Shown here piece after piece: positions 16,367-23,629 of a DNA stretch of 42,077 nucleotides. Numbering within the stretch: the first letter of the stretch is position 1; every line of letters begins with the position of its first letter. The stretch spans positions 1-42,077 of the forward strand of contig CAYWFS010000012.1 in the NCBI GenBank assembly GCA_964457685.1, written 5' to 3'. Source of the stretch: UMGS1696 sp964457685 (GTDB lineage: Bacteria; Bacillota; Clostridia; Oscillospirales; CAG-272). The position numbers and the translations under genes are program-made. The notes under the pieces were generated by a model. That model had not been told where the DNA came from. It saw only the letters and a list, made by a program, of their open reading frames with translations, and ran no database searches.

Positions 16367-16519
16367 TCAGTCTTCCTTGTTCTTACTTTCAAGACGTGCG
16401 GAAAACTTTTCGAGAAGCACTGTCAGAAGTATTATTATTCCGATAACTATGAGTATACAGAGCATTCCGACTCCCATATACTTCAGATTAGCTATAAAAT
16501 TCCACGGTGTGAATGTCAT
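16367..16519 (-). CDS. 50-residue single-helix protein, probable OadG-like small subunit of a sodium-pump decarboxylase
   Basis: This short gene begins 14 bases after the beta-subunit stop and has an excellent GGAGGAGATATAA site before its ATG. The protein has a short polar N terminus, one hydrophobic helix (about residues 16-37, rich in Ile, Leu and Val) and a charged C-terminal tail ending KNKED. Gamma subunits of oxaloacetate/methylmalonyl-CoA decarboxylases are small proteins with one N-terminal membrane helix that help assemble the complex, and position next to the beta subunit fits. It lacks the Pro-rich, His-ending tail of classical OadG, so it is a minimal version. The coding potential rests on ribosome site, operon position and membrane profile. 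Confidence 0.72.
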   Translation of the reverse strand: MTFTPWNFIANLKYMGVGMLCILIVIGIIILLTVLLEKFSARLESKNKED

Positions 16520-16533
16520 TTATATCTCCTCCG

Positions 16534-17655
16534 TCACATAAAGAAATTCAGTATCAGACCGCCTGCGATAACGGAAGCTATCTGACCGGACACGTTTACT
16601 CCGATGGACTGCATAAGAAGGAAGTTCTGAGGGTCTTCCTTGAGTCCCATTTTATGTACGATTCTTCCCGACATGGGGAAAGCTGAAATACCTGCCGCAC
16701 CTATCATGGGATTTATCTTCTTTTTGAGGAAGAGGTTCAAAAACTTTGCAAAGAGAACTCCGCCTGCGGTATCGAATATGAATGCGACAAGTCCGAGACC
16801 GAGGATAAGGAGAGTGTTGAACGAAAGGAATGTTTCTGCCTGCATCTGTGAAGCGATTGTTATTCCGAGGAAGAGGGTGATAAGGTTTGCAAGCACCTTC
16901 TGAGCCGTTTCGGAAAGAGAATTAAGAACGCCGCATTCACGGAGGAGGTTACCGAACATAAGGAATCCGATAAGAGATACGGAAGCGGGAGCGATAAGTC
17001 CGGCTACAATCGTAATGATTATCGGAAAAAGTATCTTTGTGAGCTTTGATACCTCTTTGCCGTTATACTCCATACGAATAAGTCTTTCCTCTTTTGTTGT
17101 GAGGAGACGTATTACCGGAGGCTGAATTATCGGCACAAGAGCCATATACGAATATGCCGCCACCATTATAGGTGCAAGGAACTGTGAGTTCAGCTTATTT
17201 GCGACAACGATTGCCGTAGGACCGTCAGCCGCACCGATTATTGCAATTGAAGCGGCATCGTTTATATCAAAGAATACGGAAGCGAGGCAAAGTGTGAAGA
17301 AAATACCGAACTGAGCCGCCGCACCGAATATCATAAGCTTAGGGTTTGTAAGCAGAGGACCGAAGTCTATCATCGCACCGATACCGATGAACAATATCAG
17401 CGGAAACAGCTCGTTTGCTATACCTGCTTCATAAAGCGTCGATAATGCACCCTCCTCAACAGTGCCATTTGAAAGCACTTGAGTTACCGCACCGGAGTTC
17501 GGCAGATTTACAAGTATTGCACCGAAGCCTATCGGAAGAAGAAGTGTAGGCTCCATGTCCTTTTTTATTGCAAGGTAGATGAGCATTCCGCCGATTATCC
17601 ACATGATAATATAGCGGAAATCCATGTCGAGCAGATTTTTATAAAGAATGTCCAC
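16534..17655 (-). CDS. Sodium ion-translocating decarboxylase, beta subunit
   Basis: The 373-residue membrane protein belongs to the OadB/MmdB/GcdB family, which moves Na+ out of the cell using the energy of decarboxylating a biotin-bound carboxylate. Family signatures are present: GAADGPTAIVV near residue 140 with the essential Asp, YSYMALVPIIQPP near residue 167 with the Tyr, and GVNVSGQIAS near residue 352 with the Ser/Asn pair. The start is GTG at 17655 with AAAGG six to seven bases upstream. No carboxyltransferase (alpha) subunit or biotin carrier is encoded next to it; they must lie elsewhere. It heads a run of five closely spaced genes with the small subunit, ktrB, ktrA and a BNR protein. 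Confidence 0.93.
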   Translation of the reverse strand: MDILYKNLLDMDFRYIIMWIIGGMLIYLAIKKDMEPTLLLPIGFGAILVNLPNSGAVTQVLSNGTVEEGALSTLYEAGIANELFPLILFIGIGAMIDFGPLLTNPKLMIFGAAAQFGIFFTLCLASVFFDINDAASIAIIGAADGPTAIVVANKLNSQFLAPIMVAAYSYMALVPIIQPPVIRLLTTKEERLIRMEYNGKEVSKLTKILFPIIITIVAGLIAPASVSLIGFLMFGNLLRECGVLNSLSETAQKVLANLITLFLGITIASQMQAETFLSFNTLLILGLGLVAFIFDTAGGVLFAKFLNLFLKKKINPMIGAAGISAFPMSGRIVHKMGLKEDPQNFLLMQSIGVNVSGQIASVIAGGLILNFFM

Positions 17656-17708
17656 GATTATACCTTTCAGCTTATTTCACAAGATTGTTTATCAATATAA
17701 ACGTCATC

Positions 17709-17737
17709 ATTGTACAATAAAATATGCCTTTTGTCAA
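17709..17737 (-). promoter_or_regulatory. Promoter of the sodium-pump/KtrBA operon
   Basis: TTGACA (17737-17732), a 17-base spacer and TACAAT (17714-17709) on the minus strand. The only other candidates inside the operon are weak. Confidence 0.75.
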
Positions 17738-17784
17738 GAGAGTCACGACACATGGAAGTAAAATTTATGCGTGCTTGACAGTCA

Positions 17785-17880
17785 AAGAAAAAACCACCCG
17801 AATTTTTCCGTGATGCGACCTCCGAAAGGTTAGATTTTCAGTCTGACTTTTTTGGGTCGGTTCACTATTCGAGCGGTTAA
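17785..17880 (-). repeat. Terminator of the ACT/paaK operon carrying the conserved core (copy C)
   Basis: Outer arms 17792-17803 and 17867-17878 pair completely on the minus strand (two G-U pairs) but have two A-C mismatches on the plus strand, so the functional strand is minus. Inner stem CGACC/GGTCG and a GTTAGA/TCTGAC hairpin lie within. The 26-base core reads on the plus strand at 17841-17866. Confidence 0.65.
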
Positions 17881-17900
17881 TTATTTCGTTTTGCTTTATT

Positions 17901-18308
17901 TTACAGCACGTTTATTCCGTTCTGCTTGAGGAGAGCTTCCACGGCTTCATTATTTTCCACACGGAATACAACAAATGCCTTTCCCTCCTCGTTTGTTGTG
18001 AAAGCGTAGAGATATTCAACGGCTACGTCCGCCTTATTTATAACTCCGAGGAGCTGTGCAAGACCGCCCTTTGAATCGGGTATCTGAGCACCGACTACAT
18101 CTGTCACGTTTACGATTTTACCCTCATTTGAAAGAGCAAGAGCCGCCTCTCTCGGGTCGCTTACGATAAGGCGAAGTATGCCGTAGGACTGGGTATCGGC
18201 GATGCTGAATGCTCTGATGTCGATATTATTTTTTGCAAGTATCTCTGTTATTGTATAAAGAGAACCGTTCTTGTTTTCCGCAAACACGGACAGCTGTTTT
18301 ACTGACAT
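17901..18308 (-). CDS. Tandem ACT-domain regulatory protein
   Basis: The 135-residue protein consists of two ACT domains: KQLSVFAENKNGSLYTITEI at the N terminus with a typical Gly-Ser at the first loop, and a second starting near residue 70 with GGLAQLLGVINKADVAVEY. ACT domains bind amino acids and pass the signal to partner enzymes. Stand-alone tandem ACT proteins of this length are usually found next to phenylacetate-CoA ligase and indolepyruvate oxidoreductase genes, as here next to paaK. It has an AGGAAG-like site and starts 34 bases after paaK ends. The role, aromatic amino acid sensing, is inferred from family and context. Confidence 0.88.
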   Translation of the reverse strand: MSVKQLSVFAENKNGSLYTITEILAKNNIDIRAFSIADTQSYGILRLIVSDPREAALALSNEGKIVNVTDVVGAQIPDSKGGLAQLLGVINKADVAVEYLYAFTTNEEGKAFVVFRVENNEAVEALLKQNGINVL

Positions 18309-18342
18309 ATTACTTCCTCCGTAATGTTGTATATTTTTTATT

Positions 18343-19644
18343 TTAATTATTGTAAAGCTTTCTTCTGTCGATTACACGAACCGCCTTACCCTCACTTCTT
18401 GTGATTGACTTCGGCTCGACTATGGAAACCTTTGCGTAGATTCCGAGTACGGACTTGAGAGCGTTTGTAACCTCTTCTTCAAGTCTGCTTATATGTGTAA
18501 CCGTATCTCCGAACAGCTCGGGAGTCATTTCGACAAGTATCTCTATAGAGTCCGTAGTTCCCACTCTGTCAACGATTATCTGATAGTTTGAAGTAAGTCC
18601 GAGACGGATAAGCACGCCCTCTATCTGAGACGGGAATACGTTTACGCCCTTGATTATGAGCATATCGTCGCTTCTGCCCATCGGCTTTGTCATTTTAACA
18701 AAGGTTCTGCCGCAGGAGCATTTTTCACGGCTGAGGACTGCTATATCCTTTGTACGGTATCTGAGAAGGGGGAACGCTTCCTTGGTGATTGAAGTGAACA
18801 CAAGCTCACCCTTTGAACCCTCGGGAAGAACCTCACCTGTTGCGGGGTCGATTATTTCCGCTATAAAGTGATCCTCGTTTATATGCATTCCGGTCTGTTC
18901 TTCGCATTCAAACGCAACACCGGGGCCCGACAGCTCCGTAAGTCCATATATATCGTAAGCCTTAATACCGAGTCTGCTTTCGATGTCACGTCTCATTTCT
19001 TCCGTCCATGCTTCCGCACCGAAAATACCGGACTTCAGCTTTATTTGGTCTCTGAGTCCTGCTTCCTCGATGGATTCCGCAAGGTATGCCGCATATGAGG
19101 GAGTACAGCAAAGTATAGTGGAGCCGAGGTCTGTCATGAACTGAAGCTGTCTTTCGGTATTACCCGAGGACATGGGGAGTGTCAAGCATCCCACCTTTTG
19201 AGAGCCGCCGTTAAGTCCGAAGCCGCCCGTAAACAAGCCGTAGCCGTAGCATACCTGAACAACATCCTCCTTTGTACCGCCTGCCGCCACAACAGCTCTT
19301 GCACAGCAGTCCTCCCAGAGGTCGAGGTCGTTCTGTGTATAGAATGCTATTACTCTTTTTCCCGTTGTACCCGAGGTAGAGTGTATTCTCTTGCACTCGG
19401 AAAGAGGAGCGGACATAAGACCGTAGGGGTAGGCTTCTCTGAGGTCATCCTTTGTAATAAAGGGAAGCTTCCAAAGGTCATCCTGAGACTTTATATCCCC
19501 GTATTCAACTCCCTTATCCTTCATCTTGTTGCGATAGTATTCGCAGTTATCCCAAACGTGCTTTACGGTTTTAACAAGTCTTTCGTCCTGCCATGCACGT
19601 ATCTGCTCTCGGGAGGCACATTCTATATCCTTTTGGTAGTACAT
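18343..19644 (-). CDS. paaK: Phenylacetate--CoA ligase
   Basis: This 433-residue adenylate-forming enzyme activates aryl acids with ATP and CoA. The AMP-binding loop STSGTTGKRV lies near residue 90, GAEAWTEEMR near residue 208, DIYGLTELSGPG near 236, YRTKDIAVL near 302 and GRSDDMLIIKGVNVFPSQIE near 328. These and the length are typical of the anaerobic phenylacetate/indoleacetate ligases. In gut Clostridia this enzyme works with keto-acid:ferredoxin oxidoreductases, often with an adjacent ACT protein, in aromatic amino acid use. No such oxidoreductase is in the window. The promoter upstream carries a palindrome and a repeated half site, suggesting repression. Confidence 0.93.
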   Translation of the reverse strand: MYYQKDIECASREQIRAWQDERLVKTVKHVWDNCEYYRNKMKDKGVEYGDIKSQDDLWKLPFITKDDLREAYPYGLMSAPLSECKRIHSTSGTTGKRVIAFYTQNDLDLWEDCCARAVVAAGGTKEDVVQVCYGYGLFTGGFGLNGGSQKVGCLTLPMSSGNTERQLQFMTDLGSTILCCTPSYAAYLAESIEEAGLRDQIKLKSGIFGAEAWTEEMRRDIESRLGIKAYDIYGLTELSGPGVAFECEEQTGMHINEDHFIAEIIDPATGEVLPEGSKGELVFTSITKEAFPLLRYRTKDIAVLSREKCSCGRTFVKMTKPMGRSDDMLIIKGVNVFPSQIEGVLIRLGLTSNYQIIVDRVGTTDSIEILVEMTPELFGDTVTHISRLEEEVTNALKSVLGIYAKVSIVEPKSITRSEGKAVRVIDRRKLYNN

Positions 19645-19683
19645 TGTATTTTCCGGCTTTCGTTTAAGTTTTTGTTATTTTTT

Positions 19684-19715
19684 AACTGTACAGTTATTAT
19701 ACCCTTTAGTACAGT
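19684..19715 (-). promoter_or_regulatory. Candidate operator pair at the paaK promoter
   Basis: A perfect 12-base palindrome AACTGTACAGTT (19684-19695) sits just downstream of the -10. The half site GTACAGT (19688-19694) recurs at 19709-19715 in the spacer, exactly 21 bases away, two turns of the helix. Confidence 0.5.
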
Positions 19716-19725
19716 AATATGTCAA
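19696..19725 (-). promoter_or_regulatory. Promoter of paaK
   Basis: TTGACA (19725-19720), an 18-base spacer and TATAAT (19701-19696) on the minus strand, overlapped by the candidate operators. Confidence 0.75.
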
Positions 19726-19778
19726 GAGAATTTTTGTAATAATGCTTACATAACACATGAAAATTTCATAAATATTGT

Positions 19779-19807
19779 TTGCATTTACTCATATATCGTG
19801 ATATAAT
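19779..19807 (+). promoter_or_regulatory. Promoter of the ribokinase-ruvX-pepC run
   Basis: TTGCAT (19779-19784), a 17-base spacer and TATAAT (19802-19807), divergent from the paaK promoter. Confidence 0.65.
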
Positions 19808-19862
19808 GTAGAACAGAATACGTTTCAGTTGAATAATACAATATCGTTTCAAAGAGGTTTAC

Positions 19863-20861
19863 ATGAAAAAGCAGAGAATACTCGTAGTTTCGAGTGCTAA
19901 TATCGACTTTGTTCAAAGAATGCACCGTATGCCGTATTCGGGTGAGACGGTATGCGAAAATGAATTTGACTATTCATATGTTCCCGGCGGAAAGGGTGCC
20001 AACAGTGCCGTTGCTTTTGCGAGAATGGGTGCGGACTGCGTTTTTCAGTGCAAGCTCGGACATGACGCAAACGCAAAAAAGCTCATTTCGTTCTATCAGC
20101 GTGAGGGTATCGACACAAGATACATAAAGGAGGACGAAAACTCCGCAACGGGTCTTGCCTCCATATTAGTTGAAGAAAACGGAAAAAACCGCATAATAGT
20201 TTATCCCGGTGCAAACAATACAATGACCGCAGATGACATAGAGGACGGCTTCACCTGTTATCCCGACGCTCTTTATCTCCAGTTCGAGATACCCGATGAG
20301 GCGGCGATAGAGGCGGCAAGACGTGCAAACGATGCGGGTGTTCCCGTATTTGTCGATGCAGGTCCCGCTCGTGTCGATTTTCCGCTCTCCCGTCTCGGCA
20401 AGGTTGAAATATTCTCCCCGAACGAAAGCGAAACAAGAATATTCACGGGAATTGCCCCCACCACGGAAGAAAACACACTCAGAGCCGCAATAAGATTATC
20501 CCAGCTTGTTGACGCAAAATACATCGTAATCAAGCTCGGCGACAGAGGTGCGTTCATCTACGACAGAAAGGAATACTATGTCATTCCCGCGGAAAAGGTC
20601 GAGACAGTTGACACCACGGCGGCAGGGGATGTTTTCACGGCTGTCATGACATATGTATATCTCAGCAACCGCAACATAGTTTCCGCTGTAAAATACGCAA
20701 CCTGTGCCGCGGCATTATCCGTTACAAAGCAGGGTGCGTCCTCCTCGATTCCCACAAGAGCCGAGGTAATAGCGTATGCAAAGAGCAAGGTCGCACAGGA
20801 AAGCGGAAACGTGGAAAATGCCGATGCCGTAGTAAAGGACGAAAACGACACTCAGGCATAA
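19863..20861 (+). CDS. rbsK: PfkB-family sugar kinase, ribokinase-like
   Basis: The 332-residue cytosolic kinase shows the ribokinase order of motifs: N-terminal SSANIDFVQR, the substrate loop GGKGANSAVAFARMGAD near residue 42, an SPNESE segment near residue 185, KLGDRGAF near residue 222 and the catalytic anion hole DTTAAGDVFTA near residue 250, where the Asp is the base. The AAGD variant is also found in classical RbsK. It would phosphorylate ribose or a related sugar with ATP. A polar tail of about 25 residues after the domain is unusual. It precedes ruvX by 21 bases. No ribose transporter is adjacent, so another pentose or hexose substrate remains possible. Confidence 0.82.
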   Translation: MKKQRILVVSSANIDFVQRMHRMPYSGETVCENEFDYSYVPGGKGANSAVAFARMGADCVFQCKLGHDANAKKLISFYQREGIDTRYIKEDENSATGLASILVEENGKNRIIVYPGANNTMTADDIEDGFTCYPDALYLQFEIPDEAAIEAARRANDAGVPVFVDAGPARVDFPLSRLGKVEIFSPNESETRIFTGIAPTTEENTLRAAIRLSQLVDAKYIVIKLGDRGAFIYDRKEYYVIPAEKVETVDTTAAGDVFTAVMTYVYLSNRNIVSAVKYATCAAALSVTKQGASSSIPTRAEVIAYAKSKVAQESGNVENADAVVKDENDTQA

Positions 20862-20882
20862 AAAATTCACAGGAGAAAACAA

Positions 20883-21311
20883 ATGATAATAGTAGGAATA
20901 GACTTCGGAGACGCACGCACGGGAATTGCCGTTTGCGACAAATACGAAATGATGGCAACGGAAGCCGGTTGTATTCGTGCGGATTCGTACAAAAAAGCTC
21001 TTGCGGCTGTCGGCGAAAAGGTAGTCGAACTCAAGGCGGAGCTTGTCGTTGTCGGAAATCCGATAAACATGGACGGCTCTCAGGGTTCGAGAAGCGAAAA
21101 GTGCAAGGCATTCGCAAGAGAGCTTAGTGAGCTTACGGGAATCCCCACGGAAATGTACGATGAAAGACTCACCACAGTATCCGCACACAAGATACTCAGC
21201 GACAACAACGTAAGAGGAAAGAAACGCAAGGACACCGTTGACACTCTTTCCGCAAGACTCATACTCGAGGACTACCTCAGACTTCGCAAAAACCGCATGA
21301 CTCAGGCTTAA
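20883..21311 (+). CDS. ruvX: Putative pre-16S rRNA nuclease / Holliday junction resolvase RuvX (YqgF)
   Basis: This 142-residue protein has the RNase H fold of YqgF: GIDFGDARTGIAV at the N terminus with the first catalytic Asp, VVGNPINMDGSQGSRS near residue 58, the acidic YDERLTTVSAH near 90 with its Glu, and DTLSARLILEDYL near residue 120 with the last Asp. Family members process the 5' end of 16S rRNA and can resolve DNA junctions. AGGAG precedes the ATG. The usual DPGxxRxG motif reads DFGDARTG here, a mild deviation. It is sandwiched between a sugar kinase and pepC, with spacings of 21 and 54 bases. Confidence 0.92.
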   Translation: MIIVGIDFGDARTGIAVCDKYEMMATEAGCIRADSYKKALAAVGEKVVELKAELVVVGNPINMDGSQGSRSEKCKAFARELSELTGIPTEMYDERLTTVSAHKILSDNNVRGKKRKDTVDTLSARLILEDYLRLRKNRMTQA

Positions 21312-21365
21312 AGTCGGGTCTTTAAAAAAGCTAAAAATATTATTTACATAAAGGAGCATACAACA

Positions 21366-22700
21366 ATGAAAAATGCACTTACCTGCGAAACAATGTCAAA
21401 GCTCAACGCATATTGCGAAAAGGACATTGTACGCAGAGCCCTCACATCCGTCTTCTCCAAGACAAACATGAACGATATGGCTTTCAAGACAGAGAACGCT
21501 AAGGCTAATCAGTTCATCTTCTCCGTTGACAACAAGACAATGGGTGCCGCAAACCAGATGGCAAGCGGTAGATGCTGGCTCTTTGCAGCTACAAACGTAC
21601 TCCGTGAAATCGTTGCAAAGAAGATAAACGTAGAATCCTTTGAGCTTTCTCAGTCCTACCTCGCATTCTGGGACAAGTTTGAAAGAATCAACTACTACAT
21701 CGAATGCGTTATCGAAACCGCAAACGAAGAAGCAAACTCCCGTGTTGTTGACCACATCGTAGGCACAGGCGTACATGACGGCGGTCAGTGGGATATGTTC
21801 GTAAACCTCGTAAACAAGTACGGTGTTGTTCCGAAGGTTGCTTACCCCGAAACATTCCAGTCCTCGAACACAGGTAACGTAAACCGTCACATAAACAACT
21901 ACCTCCGTGCAAAGACTCCTTTCCTCAGAGAGTATGCACAGGCAGGAAACACCGAAAAGCTCGACGCACTCAGAGAAGAAATGCTCGAAAAGACATACTC
22001 CTTCCTCTGTGCTTGCTACACCGTTCCCCCGACAGAATTCGACTTTGAATACAAGGACAAGGACGGCAAGGTTATCGTTGAAAGAGGTCTCACACCCAAG
22101 TCCTTTACCGAAAAGTACATCGGCTCCTTCCTTGATGACTATGTATCCGTTATCAACGCTCCCACAGCAGACAAGCCGTTTGACAAGACATATACCGTTA
22201 AGTACCTCGGCAACGTAATCGGCGGTAAGCCCGTTTGCTACCTCAACCTCACAATCGAGGAAATGAAGGAAGCTGTTATCAATCAGCTCAAGGACGGCGA
22301 GCTTGTTTGGTTCGGTAGTGACTGCGGTAAGTACGGCGACGGTGCAAAGGCTGCTTGGGACCCCGAACAGTATGACGAAGCCGCTCTCACAGGTCTCGAC
22401 TGCGACATTACAAAGGAAAATATGCTTTACTACCATGTAAGCCAGATGAACCACGCTATGGTTATCACAGGTGTAAACCTCGATCCCGATACAGGCAAGC
22501 CCACAAGATGGAAGATTGAAAACAGCTGGGGTACAAACGGAGCTAACGCAGGCTACCACATCGCATCCGACAAGTGGTTTGACGAATATGTATTCCAGGC
22601 TGTCGTAAACAAGAAGTACCTCGGCGAAAAGGCTGCACTTCTTGACGGCGAAGCAAAGGTTCTTGAACCCTGGGATCCGATGGGAAGCCTCGCTGACTAA
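21366..22700 (+). CDS. pepC: Aminopeptidase C (bleomycin hydrolase family, peptidase C1B)
   Basis: The 444-residue cytosolic cysteine aminopeptidase has the papain-type triad: Cys in ASGRCWLFAA near residue 69, His in QMNHAMVITG near residue 361 and Asn in ENSWGTNG near residue 382, with the family oxyanion Gln in NQMASGRC. Length matches PepC. Members form barrel-like hexamers that remove N-terminal amino acids from peptides. The site AAGGAG sits nine bases before the ATG. Codons are strongly biased (GAA, AAG, CTC), as in pduL and the solute-binding protein at 27.7 kb, which suggests abundant expression. The PHP gene begins nine bases after the stop. Confidence 0.95.
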   Translation: MKNALTCETMSKLNAYCEKDIVRRALTSVFSKTNMNDMAFKTENAKANQFIFSVDNKTMGAANQMASGRCWLFAATNVLREIVAKKINVESFELSQSYLAFWDKFERINYYIECVIETANEEANSRVVDHIVGTGVHDGGQWDMFVNLVNKYGVVPKVAYPETFQSSNTGNVNRHINNYLRAKTPFLREYAQAGNTEKLDALREEMLEKTYSFLCACYTVPPTEFDFEYKDKDGKVIVERGLTPKSFTEKYIGSFLDDYVSVINAPTADKPFDKTYTVKYLGNVIGGKPVCYLNLTIEEMKEAVINQLKDGELVWFGSDCGKYGDGAKAAWDPEQYDEAALTGLDCDITKENMLYYHVSQMNHAMVITGVNLDPDTGKPTRWKIENSWGTNGANAGYHIASDKWFDEYVFQAVVNKKYLGEKAALLDGEAKVLEPWDPMGSLAD

Positions 22701-22709
22701 TAAAAGCCT

Positions 22710-23567
22710 ATGAAAAAGTGCTACAAGGGTAATCTCCATACGCACACCAACCGTTCCGATGGTGCTTTGTCTCCCGACCTTGTCATAGAAAAATACAAGT
22801 CCGAAGGATATGATTTTCTTTCTCTGACAGACCACTGGAAGCTTTCCGAAAACGGATACAAAAACGGAATGACGCTTCTTTCCGGCTGTGAATACAATTT
22901 CGGGAACAATGTACGGGACGGAATATTCCATGTTGTCGGAGTAGGCTTTGACTCTGACCCCGAGATTCTTCACACAGATACCGTTGAGACTGCAATAGAC
23001 AAGATACACCGTGTCGGAGGGGTAGCGGACATTGCACACCCGGCATGGTCGATGAACACCGTTGAGCAGCTGAAACGTGCGGAAAAAGCAGACTACACCG
23101 AGATATTCAATTCGGTATCGAATCTGCCGAGAAACTGCCGTCCGTATTCGGGTGAGGTAATCGACAAGTGTGCCGCACAGGGTCTTGTATTTAAGACTGC
23201 CGGAGTTGACGACACGCACTGGTACCGTGAAGATTTCGCATCAAGCTTCATATATCTTATGGCGGAGGAATGCTCTCCCGAGGCTGTTCTTGACGCTTTG
23301 AAGCAGGGTAATTTCTATGCCTCTCAAGGTCCGAGACTCAGCGTTTTCCGTGACGGTGACTACATTACAGTAGACTTGCCGAAGGAAGACGACATTGAAA
23401 TTGTCACGTTCTTCACCGACACCGTATGGACAAGCGAACGCTCAGTAGTCGGCGAAAACCTTTCTCACATTGAGCATAGACTTGACGGAAACGAGACCTT
23501 CGTTCGAGTAGAAGTCAGAAACACGCACGGTGAGATAGGCTGGAGCCAAATAATAACGCTTAAATAA
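22710..23567 (+). CDS. PHP-domain metal-dependent phosphoesterase
   Basis: The 285-residue protein begins with the PHP signature: GNLHTHTNRSDGALSP at residue 7 gives the two first metal-binding His and the Asp, LTDH at residue 40 the next, and GGVADIAHPAW near residue 108 and a late DDTHW near 170 complete the site. The domain fills the first 210 residues, and a small beta domain follows. Relatives include nucleoside 3',5'-bisphosphate phosphatases, polymerase-associated PHP domains and histidinol phosphatases; this one resembles the stand-alone phosphoesterase group. Lack of a ribosome site and the nine-base gap to pepC suggest coupled translation. The substrate is not known. Confidence 0.85.
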   Translation: MKKCYKGNLHTHTNRSDGALSPDLVIEKYKSEGYDFLSLTDHWKLSENGYKNGMTLLSGCEYNFGNNVRDGIFHVVGVGFDSDPEILHTDTVETAIDKIHRVGGVADIAHPAWSMNTVEQLKRAEKADYTEIFNSVSNLPRNCRPYSGEVIDKCAAQGLVFKTAGVDDTHWYREDFASSFIYLMAEECSPEAVLDALKQGNFYASQGPRLSVFRDGDYITVDLPKEDDIEIVTFFTDTVWTSERSVVGENLSHIEHRLDGNETFVRVEVRNTHGEIGWSQIITLK

Positions 23568-23568
23568 C

Positions 23569-23619
23569 AAAAAAATCCGAGTTTTGAATCATGCTTTTGA
23601 TTCTCTGCTCGGATTTTGT
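23569..23619. terminator. Bidirectional terminator
   Basis: Arms AAAATCCGAG (23572-23581) and CTCGGATTTT (23608-23617) enclose an inner GAATCA/TGATTC hairpin; A and T runs on the two sides serve both convergent genes. Confidence 0.8.
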
Positions 23620-23629
23620 TATGTAGGAT

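Noticed and set aside
21396..23219. Long antisense frame (about 600 codons) opposite pepC and the PHP gene
   Set aside because: It has no ribosome site, its product is Cys/Val-rich without any domain, and the plus strand has clear PepC and PHP motifs. Biased codon use of pepC leaves the opposite frame open by chance.
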